Below, one piece after another: positions 47,059 to 56,936 of a stretch of 64,000 nucleotides of DNA. The notes under the pieces were generated by a model. That model had not been told where the DNA came from, searched no databases, and saw only the letters and a list, made by a program, of their open reading frames with translations. How positions within the stretch are numbered: position 1 is the stretch's first letter; each line of letters begins with the position of its first letter. This stretch comes from Colwellia demingiae. GTDB taxonomy: Bacteria; Pseudomonadota; Gammaproteobacteria; Enterobacterales; Alteromonadaceae. Position numbers and translations under genes: made by a program. The stretch spans positions 62,001-126,000 of the forward strand of contig NZ_VOLT01000007.1 of assembly GCF_007954275.1 (NCBI RefSeq), written 5' to 3'.

Positions 47059-47198
47059 CGTTTTTCCTCATGGTACAAATTACTCAGTATTTAAAGACAT
47101 ATAAGTTCAATAAAAAAGAGTATGTAAACTATAGTTGTAAAAATAATATTCGCGGTATTACTTACTCGATAATACTAATATCAAGTAAGCAAACATGC

Positions 47199-47936
47199 TT
47201 AAAATTTAAGGTGGCTGCCTAAACGGTACTTATCACCAGGTGATGTCAAAATAGCGACACTAACAACACCTTGTTTCGACCAAGTACGGCGTTTAACTTG
47301 TAAACAAGGCGTAGTTGTCTGTATGTCTAATTGTTGGCAAATTTCATCACTTGCGAGAATCGCTTCTATTTCGTGGGTTGCTTCAGTTAAGGGGGCGACC
47401 GATGAAAGATATTCATGTGGGGTGATTATCGTAAAGTTTTGCAATAAATAATCAGGAACTAAACTGACATTTACAAAACGTTGTTCTAATTGAATCGCAT
47501 CATCATTTTCATAATGTAATATCTCAGAATAAAAAACATCTTCGTTATTTTTTAAGTTGAGTAAAATAGCGATCTCTTCAGTAACGGCAATAGATCTTAA
47601 TAATAATTGCTTGGCTTTATGTTGATGACCACGTTCACTAATTTCATCACTAATGTTGCGAATTTCTAGCAGTGATGATTGTGACTTAAACGTAGCGACA
47701 AAAGTTCCAGCACCTTGAGAACGTACTAAAATGCCCTGCTCAGTTAATTCTTGTAGGGCACGTCTTGCAGTCATGCGGCTTACGTCAAATTGTTGTGTTA
47801 GTTCATTTTCAGAAGGCACTTTTGCATTTTGCGGCCATTCACCTGACTCAATATGTTCACAAATATATTGTTTGATAATAGTATACTTAGCAGGCTTATC
47901 TTTTTTTGTTGAGCTGTTACTAGCATTGATAGTCAT
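47199..47936 (-). CDS. hutC: HutC, GntR-family histidine utilisation repressor
   Basis: 245 residues. The N-terminal GntR winged helix (KVPSENELTQQFDVSRMTARRALQELTEQGILVRSQGAGTFVA) is followed by a UTRA ligand domain (about 85-245). HutC binds urocanate and then releases hut promoters. It is the first gene of hutC-hutU-hutH on the minus strand and faces hutI; an operator-like palindrome lies between them. Confidence 0.92.
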   Translation of the reverse strand: MTINASNSSTKKDKPAKYTIIKQYICEHIESGEWPQNAKVPSENELTQQFDVSRMTARRALQELTEQGILVRSQGAGTFVATFKSQSSLLEIRNISDEISERGHQHKAKQLLLRSIAVTEEIAILLNLKNNEDVFYSEILHYENDDAIQLEQRFVNVSLVPDYLLQNFTIITPHEYLSSVAPLTEATHEIEAILASDEICQQLDIQTTTPCLQVKRRTWSKQGVVSVAILTSPGDKYRLGSHLKF

Positions 47937-47998
47937 GATTGGCTTTGGCTTTGTTTGAACTTATTTATACGATCTCACATATTTAATGAAAAGGCAAG

Positions 47999-48014
47999 AG
48001 TTGTATATACAAGT
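47999..48014. promoter_or_regulatory. HutC operator candidate
   Basis: TTGTATATACAA (48001-48012) is close to the CTTGTATGTACAAG type of operator known for HutC in Pseudomonas. It sits between hutC and hutI, where it could control both. Confidence 0.65.
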
Positions 48015-48094
48015 TGCGATCGGCATAATTTCAAGGTAATATTTCAAGGTGAAATATTTTTATCATGTAAGATTATTCGCAAGTTTTTATATTT

Positions 48095-48139
48095 ATACTC
48101 AAACCACTTGAAGATGCGTGTTTCAGGTTGCTTGGGTAT
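48095..48139. repeat. Short remnant of a family II end
   Basis: ATACTC..CCACTTGAAGATGCG..TTTCAGG matches the left end of the 27601 element and is closed after 45 bp by GGGTAT. It looks like a nearly completely deleted copy between hutC and hutI. Confidence 0.55.
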
Positions 48140-48192
48140 ATGAAAAATGACTTATTATTTTGCTTTCATCACTTTCTCCATAAGGTCGCGGT

Positions 48193-49449
48193 ATGACACT
48201 CTTTAAGCACTGGCAAACCCTTTATATCAATGTAAATCTGGCAACTATGACTGATGGCAGTGAAAGTTACGGTGAAATAACTCAAGCGGCATTAGCAATC
48301 AGCAAGGGTAAAATTGCTTGGTTAGGTAAAGAAAGCGACTTGCCTGAGCACTTTTCAGTAAAAGATGATGATGTTGAAGTTATTGATGGCAAAGGACAAT
48401 GGATAACCCCTGGTTTAATCGATTGTCATACACATTTAGTCTATGGCGGTAACCGTGCTAATGAATTTGAAATGCGCTTGCAAGGTAAAAGCTATCAAGA
48501 AATTGCTAATGCTGGCGGCGGTATCGTTTCAACAGTTACAGCGACGCGAAAGGCAAGTGAACAAGAATTACTTGCCAGCGCTTTACCACGTTTAACCGCT
48601 TTACATCAGCAAGGTGTTACTACAGTTGAAATTAAGTCAGGTTATGGTTTAGATACGTTAAACGAAATCAAAATGCTAAAAGTAGCGGGCTTATTAGCTG
48701 ATGAATTGCCTGTTACGATTAAGCGTACTTTTCTGGGTGCTCATGCTTTACCGATAGAATACAAGGATAATGCTGAAGGTTACCTTGATGTTGTTTGCGA
48801 AGAAATGTTGCCACAAGTTGTGAGTGAAAACTTAGCTGATGCCGTTGACGTATTTTGTGAGGGAATAGGTTTTAGCCTTGAACAAACTAAACGCGTTTTT
48901 GATGCGGCACAATCATATAACTTACCTATAAAAGTTCATGCAGAACAATTATCTAACCTAGGTGCCTCGGAATTGGCGGCCAACTATAATGCTTTGTCCT
49001 CTGATCATATTGAGTTTCTAGATGAAACTGGTATTAAAGCGATGAAAAAATCGGGCATGACGGCAGTATTATTACCCGGTGCTTTTTACTTCCTCCGTGA
49101 AACTCAATTACCACCGATAGAACTGCTTCGTAAACATCAAGTACCGATGGCAGTCGCCACGGATGCAAATCCAGGTACTTCACCTATTCATAATATTCAC
49201 CTAATGCTTAATATGGCCTGTACCTTGTTTAGATTAACACCGTCTGAGGCATTGGCAGGTATCACCTGTTATGGCGCTAAAGCTTTAGGGTTAAGTGAAA
49301 GCAAAGGGCAGTTGGCTGTTGGATATGATGCTGATATTGCTTTATGGAATATTAATCAACCAGCAGAGCTTTGTTATCAATTTGGGGTAAACCCATTGAG
49401 TCGTTTAATGCAAAATGGACAGCAAGTGTTGATGAATGAGAGTGCGTAA
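48193..49449 (+). CDS. hutI: Imidazolonepropionase
   Basis: 418 residues of the amidohydrolase superfamily. [23 protein letters not shown] carries two metal histidines, [26 protein letters not shown] and [13 protein letters not shown] follow. It opens imidazolone propionate to formiminoglutamate. No hutG/hutF was seen, so the last step is encoded elsewhere. Confidence 0.96.
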   Translation: MTLFKHWQTLYINVNLATMTDGSESYGEITQAALAISKGKIAWLGKESDLPEHFSVKDDDVEVIDGKGQWITPGLIDCHTHLVYGGNRANEFEMRLQGKSYQEIANAGGGIVSTVTATRKASEQELLASALPRLTALHQQGVTTVEIKSGYGLDTLNEIKMLKVAGLLADELPVTIKRTFLGAHALPIEYKDNAEGYLDVVCEEMLPQVVSENLADAVDVFCEGIGFSLEQTKRVFDAAQSYNLPIKVHAEQLSNLGASELAANYNALSSDHIEFLDETGIKAMKKSGMTAVLLPGAFYFLRETQLPPIELLRKHQVPMAVATDANPGTSPIHNIHLMLNMACTLFRLTPSEALAGITCYGAKALGLSESKGQLAVGYDADIALWNINQPAELCYQFGVNPLSRLMQNGQQVLMNESA

Positions 49450-49463
49450 CAGCGCTAAGTTAT

Positions 49464-49774
49464 ATACCCGTTCCACTTGAAGATGCAGGATTCAGCTGGA
49501 ATTAGAAACGCCTTTAAGCAAGGCATTGATTGAAGAGAATGGTTACTCAGGAGAATATGCTCCTGCATTCTCTAATAAGCTGCATCCATGCAGCGTCCTT
49601 GTCAAAATCAATAACGCAGCATAAAGCGTTTCTAAACCCGCCCTTGGGGAAGGCTGAGCAAATAATGATCTGCGTTACATTTCTTTTTAAGGGAATAACC
49701 CTTAATAAAAAATGTGCCTTGATTATGAATCGCTCAGACTTCCTGAAACGAGCATCTTCAAGTAGAGCGGTTAT
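49464..49774. repeat. Family II inverted-repeat element with 48-bp module (311 bp)
   Basis: Left end ATACCCGTTCCACTTGAAG; right end is its imperfect complement. The interior matches the elements at 27601 and 59741 apart from the 48-bp module (49549-49596, minus orientation). It starts 15 bp after the hutI stop. A 89-codon frame across it is not a gene. Confidence 0.85.
49549..49596 (-). repeat. 48-bp double-hairpin module, copy 3
   Basis: On the minus strand: ACGC start, hairpin GCTGCAT-GG-ATGCAGC, hairpin GAGAAT...ATTCTC, TCCT end, followed by GAGTAACCA. Confidence 0.85.
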
Positions 49775-50004
49775 AAGTATTGCAATGCAGTACTCATGAC
49801 GAAGTTAGGTTAATAACCAGGTTGGTTTTAGCATGATTTTTCTTCGCTGAGTTTACTAAAAAATAGCGTGAAAAGTGTGCAGCCCTTGAAATACCTCAAG
49901 ATATATGACAGTTCAGTTAAAATTAGCGAACATTAAGGCAACGATTTTCCACCAAGACAAAACTGGTATACACTGCACGCTCAAGTGAAATTTGATAGGA
50001 GTAG

Positions 50005-50715
50005 ATGGTGAGCCATCCTTTTCTTTTGCGCTCTGCGCTTTTACATTATTGTGTCTATATTACTTCATTGTTTTTTATCTCGTTGGCCTCTTGGTCGGTG
50101 GAAGCTTGTTCAAAAGAAAATGCAACTTGTGTTCAAGTACACGTTAAGAATGTAAATAACAATCCTTTGAAAAATATGGTGGTGTATCTTGAGCCCTTAA
50201 TGGGTCAAGTTTTATCACAACAGAGTAAAACGGTTGAAATTAGTCAGCATAGTAAATCCTTTATTCCCTATATAAGCGTTAGTCAAAGTACCTCTAAGGT
50301 CAACTTTGTAAATAAAGATGATATTACTCATCATATTTATTCAGCTGATAGTGAAAACAAATTCTCATTTAAAATTCGCGCAGGTAAAACTGATTCAACA
50401 GCGCAATTCAATCAAGCTGCAGAAATCGCCATGGGGTGTAATATTCACGATTGGATGAGTGGTTACCTTTTAGTAGTTGATACGCCATATTTTACTAAAA
50501 CGGATGTTCAAGGGCTGGCTAGTTTTACCTTGAAAGAATTAGGAAAGTATCGAATTGTGGTATGGCATCCTCAAATGCGATCAGAAAATAATCGTATGAT
50601 TATAGAAAAGGACCTTTCAATGGGTGACAACATCACTTTTACCTTACAGAAAAATATGGATGATATTCCTGTACAAAAAAGTGATGATGATTTTGATTTT
50701 CTTTCAGATTATTAG
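50005..50715 (+). CDS. Exported cupredoxin-like protein
   Basis: 236 residues with a hydrophobic leader (about 11-32, ending WSVEAC; Cys35 follows). A cupredoxin-like fold is suggested by VNFVNKDDITHHIYSADSENKFSFKIRAG and the metal block MGCNIHDWMSGYLLVVDTPYF. His109/His110, Cys145, His148 and Met151 could be the copper ligands (C-x2-H-x2-M). The C-terminal part has a carboxypeptidase-regulatory-like strand pattern. ATG 50005 has TAGGAG before it. The stop TAG includes the first base of the family I element. Likely in one transcript with the next two genes, although the element intervenes. Confidence 0.7.
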   Translation: MVSHPFLLRSALLHYCVYITSLFFISLASWSVEACSKENATCVQVHVKNVNNNPLKNMVVYLEPLMGQVLSQQSKTVEISQHSKSFIPYISVSQSTSKVNFVNKDDITHHIYSADSENKFSFKIRAGKTDSTAQFNQAAEIAMGCNIHDWMSGYLLVVDTPYFTKTDVQGLASFTLKELGKYRIVVWHPQMRSENNRMIIEKDLSMGDNITFTLQKNMDDIPVQKSDDDFDFLSDY

Positions 50716-50990
50716 GGTCTGTTGAACTTTCGAGATTGTTTTTGCAGCGGTTTATTGGGTATTTATACAAGGCAGAGCCTTTGCCATGTGGTTGTTCCAC
50801 ATCAAAAGGCGATAACGCCGTAAAAATGACCAACAAACGCTGTCCGAAGGATTCGGCTAAAAGCGTTTTACTCTTTGTTGAGTAGAGTTTGCTTAGAATG
50901 ACTAGGCTACACGCTACTCGCCGCGATTAAAACGCTTTACTATCTTTAATAAAGGCGAACAAAATTTAACGGCAAAAGATCAACAGACCC
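50715..50990. repeat. Family I miniature inverted-repeat element, copy 3 (276 bp)
   Basis: TIRs GGGTCTGTTGAACTTTC and complement GATCAACAGACCC, TA on both sides. It begins in the stop codon of the cupredoxin gene and ends 28 bp before the EAL gene. No 48-bp module (GAACAACCA in place). Confidence 0.88.
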
Positions 50991-51018
50991 TAGTATAAAA
51001 AATATAAGAAGTTAATGA

Positions 51019-53358
51019 ATGAAGAGTTTACAAAATAAAATATTTTTATTATTTGTCATATTGTTATTAATGGTTCAAGCCATTGCTTTTTGGACCCTAT
51101 ATAGCGAGAACAAAAATCAAGAAGCGGCAGAAATTAATAACCGTTTAACGACAGCAAAAACCATTTTTACTGAGTTATTTGATCGCAGGCTGACTTATTT
51201 ATCCACTTTTGCTGAAACGGTAGCGAAAGATTATGGCTTAAAAGAAGTCTTTAATGAGGATACGCGCAGTTTATTATTTGCTTTAAATAATCATAGAAAA
51301 CGCATTGATGCAGACTTGGCCATGACAATTTCTTCAGAAGGAATTATCAATGGGCAATTACAGCGATATTTCGTTAACGGCAAGGATAAAATTCGACAAG
51401 GTGCTGAACGAAATAGTGCTTTTCGTTTTACCGAATGGCTTGAAACTCCTCAAGCAGCGCATTTATATATGATTGATGATGCACTTTATCAAATGAGTTT
51501 ATCTCCGGTTACTGTGGGAGCTAAAACGTTAGGATGGATCGCTTTTGGTTTTGAAATAGATAAGCGGTTAGCAGATGAATTCAAAAATATTACCGGTTTA
51601 AATACCGACTTTATTATCAAACATGAAGGTGCATGGCAGTTAATTTCAATTGCTAAAAATAATGAAAGTTACGATAAGTTACTTGAGTTGGCGGTGCAGG
51701 TTATTGAAAATAATACTCCTGATCAATATATCGCTACTCATTCATTAATTACCGAATTTGATAATCAAGAATTTGGTGTTGCTATGCATGGCTTACGGGC
51801 TAACTTTGTTGCTTTGTTACAAGAACAGTGGTGGAAATTTCTATTCCTAGCAGCGTTAACATTATTGTTGTCACTTACTAGCGCTTATTTTATTGCCGGT
51901 TCTATTAGTAACCCTATTAAACGCTTGGTTGCTCAAGCAAAAGTAATTGCCAGCGGAGATTATCAGCAGAAAGTTACGTTAAAAGATAACAATGAAATAG
52001 GACAACTTGCGGATGAATTTAATCAAATGCAAGCCGCAGTATTACAGCGTGAAGAAGCTATCACTCATCGTGCAGATCATGATCCATTAACGGATTTACC
52101 CAACCGAAACAAACTCAATAAAACCCTTAATAAACTCATAGAGCAACAGCAAAACTTTCTAGTTTTACATTTAAATCTTAGTCGTTTGAAAGATGTTAAC
52201 GATACATTGGGTCATGATGTAGGTGATGAAGTTATTAAAGAACTTGCAAGTCGTTTACATAATCTTTGTCAAATGAATAGTTTTAAAGCGTTGGCGCATC
52301 TAGGAGCAGACGAATTTATTTTATTGGTAGAACATTTGAAGGTCGATGAAGCTATTTATCAACTAAGAGCTGAGCTTGAACCAATATTTAATTATCAGGG
52401 CATTAGCTTACAGCTGCAAGTTAGGATTGGCGTAGCAGCGTATCCTGAGCATGCTATTGATGATAAATCATTATTACAAATGGCAGATACGGCGCTTAAT
52501 AGTACGAGAGAAAAGGGTAAATCAGTACAAATATACCATCCTGATCTTGATGTTAATACGGTTGAACGTTTAAGTTTGATTAACGATTTGAAACAAGCTA
52601 TTCCAGCAGGTGAATTGGAATTACACTTTCAACCTAAAATGTGTTTAAAAACTAAAACGGTAACCCATGCCGAAGCATTGGTTCGCTGGCAGCACCCTAC
52701 ATTAGGTATGGTACCTCCAGATAACTTTATTCATATTGCAGAGCAAACAGGCCAAATTAAGGCGTTAACACGTTGGGTATTTGTTACCGCATTGGACCAA
52801 TATAATGCTTGGAAAGAACAGGGTATTGATTTGAATATAGCGATAAATGTTTCTGCAGAAAATTTAAAAGAGAACGATTTTCATCACTTTATCTGTCAGT
52901 CAATTATGGCGGCGAAAGTACCTGCAGAAAAAATTACGCTGGAAGTGACCGAAAGCTCGGTAGTGGAAGACCCTGAGGCGGCAATTAAATTATTGGCAGA
53001 ATTTAAAGATTACGGTATGAAAATATCTATTGATGATTACGGCACGGGTTATTCATCATTAGCACAGTTGAAACAATTGCCTGTACATGAACTAAAAATA
53101 GATAAATCATTTATTCAACACCTTGAACATGATGAAGATGATCAAATTATAGTGCGCTCCACTATTGAACTCGCTCATAATATGGGATTGCATGTGGTTG
53201 CCGAGGGAATAGAAGATGAATTTGCGTTAAATTGGTTAGCAGCTCATGGTTGTGAACTTGCGCAGGGTTATTATATCAGTAAACCAAAACCGGCAGTTGA
53301 GCTGACTCCATGGCTGATAGCACAGTTAAGTATTCAAGATGTTAAGGAAAAGGTGTGA
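51019..53358 (+). CDS. Membrane c-di-GMP phosphodiesterase with degenerate GGDEF and intact EAL
   Basis: 779 residues. N-terminal helix (6-23), a periplasmic sensor (about 25-270), a second helix (about 273-294), HAMP (SNPIKRLVAQAKVIASGDYQQKV), a GGDEF domain (about 345-500) and an EAL domain (about 515-770). The active site of the cyclase is GADEF (LGADEF), so the second Gly is Ala and synthesis is doubtful. The phosphodiesterase motifs are intact: EALVRW, NVSAENL, EVTESS, IDDYGTGYSSL, KIDKSFI, VVAEGIE. It probably lowers c-di-GMP, with the GADEF as a regulatory or GTP-binding part. Overlaps the next gene by four bases. Confidence 0.9.
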   Translation: MKSLQNKIFLLFVILLLMVQAIAFWTLYSENKNQEAAEINNRLTTAKTIFTELFDRRLTYLSTFAETVAKDYGLKEVFNEDTRSLLFALNNHRKRIDADLAMTISSEGIINGQLQRYFVNGKDKIRQGAERNSAFRFTEWLETPQAAHLYMIDDALYQMSLSPVTVGAKTLGWIAFGFEIDKRLADEFKNITGLNTDFIIKHEGAWQLISIAKNNESYDKLLELAVQVIENNTPDQYIATHSLITEFDNQEFGVAMHGLRANFVALLQEQWWKFLFLAALTLLLSLTSAYFIAGSISNPIKRLVAQAKVIASGDYQQKVTLKDNNEIGQLADEFNQMQAAVLQREEAITHRADHDPLTDLPNRNKLNKTLNKLIEQQQNFLVLHLNLSRLKDVNDTLGHDVGDEVIKELASRLHNLCQMNSFKALAHLGADEFILLVEHLKVDEAIYQLRAELEPIFNYQGISLQLQVRIGVAAYPEHAIDDKSLLQMADTALNSTREKGKSVQIYHPDLDVNTVERLSLINDLKQAIPAGELELHFQPKMCLKTKTVTHAEALVRWQHPTLGMVPPDNFIHIAEQTGQIKALTRWVFVTALDQYNAWKEQGIDLNIAINVSAENLKENDFHHFICQSIMAAKVPAEKITLEVTESSVVEDPEAAIKLLAEFKDYGMKISIDDYGTGYSSLAQLKQLPVHELKIDKSFIQHLEHDEDDQIIVRSTIELAHNMGLHVVAEGIEDEFALNWLAAHGCELAQGYYISKPKPAVELTPWLIAQLSIQDVKEKV

Positions 53359-54641
53359 TTAAAACAGGCATAACGCTTTGCCAGTTTTTGGTTTTGTTGT
53401 TTTATTTTCCATTACAGATGGCGCTAGCGGCTGAATATACTGCGCATGGTATTGTAGATTTTAGAGTTAGCCAAATAGACTCTTTAGATAAAGGTTATCT
53501 CACTAGCGGACAAGGTAAGCTTGGCTTAGGTGATGGTCTACATTTTTCAGTGGCGCAGATTGGCGCAGATTTATCTGTCTCTTGGGAAAATGGTCTTAGT
53601 GCCCATAGCGTAGTGAATGCTTATCCTAAAGCTAGCGGTGATGGTGAAAGCACTGTGTTAGGATTTACTGAAGTCTATTTAAAATATCGCTCACTACCGA
53701 CGAGTTCAGGTTATCGCTTTCAAACAAAAGTAGGTATCTTCTACCCTGAAATTTCTCTTGAAAATAATGCCTATGCTTGGGCAAGTAAAGACACCTTAGA
53801 CTCATCAACAATCAATACCTGGCTTGGTGAAGAGATTCGGGTATTAGGCTCAGAGTTTAAAGTGACTCGTTTAGGGAGAATGAACAATAATAAGTATGAT
53901 ATATCACTGTCAGCGACCGCCTTTATTAATAATGACCCAGCAGGAGCTTTATTGGCTTGGCATGGTTGGACCATAAGTAATAGGCAAACGCTTTGGACAG
54001 AAAAACGTGCTTTTCCATGGTTTCCAGCTCGAGCTGATGGACAAGCATTAGCAGGACAAGCCGATAAATCGGATCCTTTTTTAGAATTAGACCATCGTGT
54101 TGGCTACCATGCACGAGGAGAATGGAAACTAAGAGGAAAGGGTGAAATATCCGCAGGTTATTATGATAACAGAGCAACACCTTATAAAGTTGTTGATGGC
54201 CAATATGGTTGGCGAACACGCTTTTATCACGTAGGCGCACGCTGGCGTTTTAATAAAAATTTATCATTAACTGCGCAGTATTTATCAGGTGATACTTTGA
54301 TGCAAAGTGAAAGTCAGGTGGATGTAGTCAACAATGACTATGCCAGTGGTTTTGTCGCGCTACATTATAACTGGCAAGCGATCGTTGCTAATAAAAAACA
54401 TAAAAGTACGTTGAGAGTTGAAGATTTTTCGGTGACAGATAATGATGATACCTGGGGTGATAATAACAATGAACAGGGTCAAGCGCTGACATTAAATCAC
54501 AGTTACCGTTTGAGTAAACCATGGTTTTTATCAGCAGAATTTACCGTTATTGATAGCCACAGGCCTGCTCGATTTTATACTGCTCAGCCAGTTGACCTGA
54601 TCGAAACGCAATGGCAGTTAGCTGCCCGTTATTTCTTCTAA
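53355..54641 (+). CDS. Exported outer-membrane beta-barrel protein
   Basis: 428 residues, start GTG 53355 (GTGA overlap with the EAL gene, AAGGAAAAG upstream). Signal peptide about 1-26 (QMALAAEYT). The body has alternating polar and aromatic residues and ends in RYFF, a classical outer-membrane C-terminal aromatic. Many strands end in Trp/Tyr. A porin or barrel of unknown specificity; operon context suggests a link with the EAL protein. Confidence 0.7.
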   Translation: MIKTGITLCQFLVLLFYFPLQMALAAEYTAHGIVDFRVSQIDSLDKGYLTSGQGKLGLGDGLHFSVAQIGADLSVSWENGLSAHSVVNAYPKASGDGESTVLGFTEVYLKYRSLPTSSGYRFQTKVGIFYPEISLENNAYAWASKDTLDSSTINTWLGEEIRVLGSEFKVTRLGRMNNNKYDISLSATAFINNDPAGALLAWHGWTISNRQTLWTEKRAFPWFPARADGQALAGQADKSDPFLELDHRVGYHARGEWKLRGKGEISAGYYDNRATPYKVVDGQYGWRTRFYHVGARWRFNKNLSLTAQYLSGDTLMQSESQVDVVNNDYASGFVALHYNWQAIVANKKHKSTLRVEDFSVTDNDDTWGDNNNEQGQALTLNHSYRLSKPWFLSAEFTVIDSHRPARFYTAQPVDLIETQWQLAARYFF

Positions 54642-54739
54642 GGGTAGATGAGTATCCTACACCTTTAAACTAGCTAAATACCCAATAGACCGCTATTGCT
54701 CAATTAAGCGCTTTGTTATTGAAAATTTACTCTCTTTGC

Positions 54740-55450
54740 TTATTTGGCAATACCATTTAAATGGGCAATATGGCTCTTGGCTTTTGTTGGGTAATTAGAA
54801 AATATACCATCGACACCTAAATGTTTCATTGCATTGATATCTTCCAATTCATCGACCGTATATACAAATACTTTTAAGCCTCGTTTGTGAGCATCGGCGA
54901 CAAAATGCTCACTAATAAAGTCGACATCAAGGTGTACAGAATAAGCATTGAGTTGTTCGGCAAATTTTGCATAATCTAACGGGTAACATGCCGTAAGAGC
55001 GCCGATAGCAAAATCACTTCGCTGCTGGTGAATGGCATGTAATAACCTGTGATTAAAAGATGAAAATAAAACATCCTTACTTAATAGTTCAGTTGTTTTG
55101 ATAGCGTCATCAATACATGAAAATAATAGTGTTAAATTTTTCACGGCTTTTAATTCAATATTGATAGTGCATTTGCCGGCTATTAGTTTCAGTACTTCGT
55201 CTAAGGTCGGGATAACTTCACCGTCACCAGCATCTAAACTGCGTAAATACTGATAATCATAGTTAAAAATTTGCCCATGACCTGATGTGGTTCTATGCAA
55301 CCATCGATCATGAATAACAAATAATTTACCGTCAACTTCATGAATATCTATTTCAATACCATCTACTTCAGCAGCCAATGCTGTACGAATGGAGCGTAAC
55401 GTATTTTCTGGTTCAACTCCGCTAGCGCCGCGGTGTGCAAAAATTAACAT
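54740..55450 (-). CDS. Glycerophosphodiester phosphodiesterase
   Basis: 236 residues: FAHRGASGVEPENTLRSIR, DGIEIDIHEVDGKLFVIHD, TINIELKA and the C-terminal VYTVDELEDINAMKHLGVDGIFSNYP. These are the metal and catalytic residues of the GDPD family (UgpQ size, cytoplasmic). It releases glycerol-3-phosphate from glycerophosphodiesters. Confidence 0.92.
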   Translation of the reverse strand: MLIFAHRGASGVEPENTLRSIRTALAAEVDGIEIDIHEVDGKLFVIHDRWLHRTTSGHGQIFNYDYQYLRSLDAGDGEVIPTLDEVLKLIAGKCTINIELKAVKNLTLLFSCIDDAIKTTELLSKDVLFSSFNHRLLHAIHQQRSDFAIGALTACYPLDYAKFAEQLNAYSVHLDVDFISEHFVADAHKRGLKVFVYTVDELEDINAMKHLGVDGIFSNYPTKAKSHIAHLNGIAK

Positions 55451-55454
55451 AGTT

Positions 55455-55766
55455 ATACCAATTCCATTAAATTTATTCCCAACTCAGAGCTATGTCAGAG
55501 AAGCCAGAACAAATAAAATTTGTGCTGGTATAGTCATTCTATATTTAACAAATTTGTGAAGTTATTACTTTTCTGACAAGCTCCCAAGGGCGAGTTTAAA
55601 AGCTTTACATACATCGTTATTGATTTTGATAAGGACGCTGCATGGATGCAGCTTATTAGAGAATGCAGGAGCATATTCTCCTGAATAACCATTCTCTTCA
55701 ATCAATGCCTTGCCTCTAAGCCTTTTAATTCTCGCTGAGTGAGAAATAACTTAATGGACTTGGTAT
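55455..55766. repeat. Family III inverted-repeat element with 48-bp module (312 bp)
   Basis: Ends ATACCAATTCCATTAA and TTAATGGACTTGGTAT are inverted. The inner AACCATTCTCTTCAATCAAT and TGCCTTGCCT are shared with family II. Carries the module at 55635-55682. It lies between the GDPD gene and rluF. Confidence 0.8.
55635..55682 (+). repeat. 48-bp double-hairpin module, copy 4
   Basis: ACGC start, hairpin GCTGCAT-GG-ATGCAGC, hairpin GAGAAT...ATTCTC, TCCT end, then GAATAACCA. Confidence 0.85.
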
Positions 55767-55839
55767 GAATTAAATATGATTAATACATTAGTGTTGGTTT
55801 TAAGTATAATACCGAGTAACGAGATTGTACTAAAATAAA

Positions 55840-56784
55840 ATGAGCAGCGACAAATTGACCACTTCGACTCCCCCAAAACGTTTAAATAAATACATTAGTG
55901 ATTCTGGCTTTTGTTCGCGCCGTAGTGCCGATAAAATGATAGAAGCCAACCGTGTAACCATCAATGATAGAGTGCCAGAGCTTGGCACTAAGGTGTTAGC
56001 GGGTGATGTAGTTAAAGTAGACGGTTATGATATTGCACCAATTAGTGATGACAAGTCAGACCGTATCTATATTGCCTATAACAAACCTATTGGCATCACC
56101 TGTACCACTGAAAAACATGTGCGCGGTAATATTATCGATGCGATTGGTCATAAAAAACGTATATTTCCAATTGGTCGCTTAGATAAACCATCAGAAGGTT
56201 TGATCTTCCTCACCAGTGATGGTGATATTGTTAATAAAATTTTACGCGCAGAAAATGCACACGACAAAGAATATATTGTCACCGTTGATAAACCTATTAG
56301 TGAACGTTTCATCGAAAGAATGTCTCGTGGCGTACCTATTTTAGGGACCATTACCAAACCTTGTATCGTGCAAGTTAAAAGCCGTTTTGAGTTTACTATT
56401 ATCCTTACTCAAGGTCTTAATCGTCAAATTCGCCGTATGTGTGAATATCTCGATTATGAGGTTTTAAAATTGAAACGCTCACGTATTATGAAAGTTGAGT
56501 TGGGGAATTTAACACCGGGACAATGGCGAGAATTAACGGAAAGTGAAATGGCCGAAATTAACCAAGCGGTTGAAGGTTCGAGTAAAACAGCTATTAATAC
56601 AGCTCAGCCTAAACAGGCGGCTTCAAACATGAGTGAGCTTGAAGAGTTATCGGCCTCGTTAAACAATGCAGATAATAAAAGCGAATCGAAAACTAAGCAG
56701 AATACAGCTGTAAAAACATCTTCAAGTAACGAAGAAGATGCAAAAGATGTTTGGCCTTACAACAGCCATAAAACGAAAGACTAA
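55840..56784 (+). CDS. rluF: RluF-type 23S rRNA pseudouridine synthase
   Basis: 314 residues. S4 RNA-binding domain (RLNKYISDSGFCSRRSADKMIEANRVTINDRV) followed by a RsuA-type core with the catalytic Asp in GRLDKPSEGLIFLTSDGD, and LTQGLNRQIRRMCEYLDYEV. RluF modifies U2604 in 23S rRNA and also tRNA-Tyr. The last 70 residues are low-complexity Ser/Asn/Lys. Confidence 0.88.
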   Translation: MSSDKLTTSTPPKRLNKYISDSGFCSRRSADKMIEANRVTINDRVPELGTKVLAGDVVKVDGYDIAPISDDKSDRIYIAYNKPIGITCTTEKHVRGNIIDAIGHKKRIFPIGRLDKPSEGLIFLTSDGDIVNKILRAENAHDKEYIVTVDKPISERFIERMSRGVPILGTITKPCIVQVKSRFEFTIILTQGLNRQIRRMCEYLDYEVLKLKRSRIMKVELGNLTPGQWRELTESEMAEINQAVEGSSKTAINTAQPKQAASNMSELEELSASLNNADNKSESKTKQNTAVKTSSSNEEDAKDVWPYNSHKTKD

Positions 56785-56824
56785 ATCAGCTCAAATAAAT
56801 GCTTCTTACTGATTATTGAAAGAA

Positions 56825-56857
56825 ACTTACATAGCGTGACTATGTAAGCTTTTTTTT
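56825..56857 (+). terminator. Terminator after rluF
   Basis: CTTACATAG-CGTGA-CTATGTAAG and a run of eight T. Confidence 0.88.
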
Positions 56858-56875
56858 GCATTGTAATTAAGACCA

Positions 56876-56922
56876 TTCCGCATAAACAAGTTATCACTAA
56901 GTGAACACTTGCTTATACGGAA
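56876..56922 (-). terminator. Probable hairpin after prpE
   Basis: TTCCGCATAAACAAGT and ACTTGCTTATACGGAA pair with one mismatch and a long loop. Weak T-run on the minus side. Confidence 0.45.
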
Positions 56923-56936
56923 GGTATAATTATTTA

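Noticed and set aside
49530..49799. An 89-codon open frame after hutI
   Set aside because: Entirely inside a family II repeat element.
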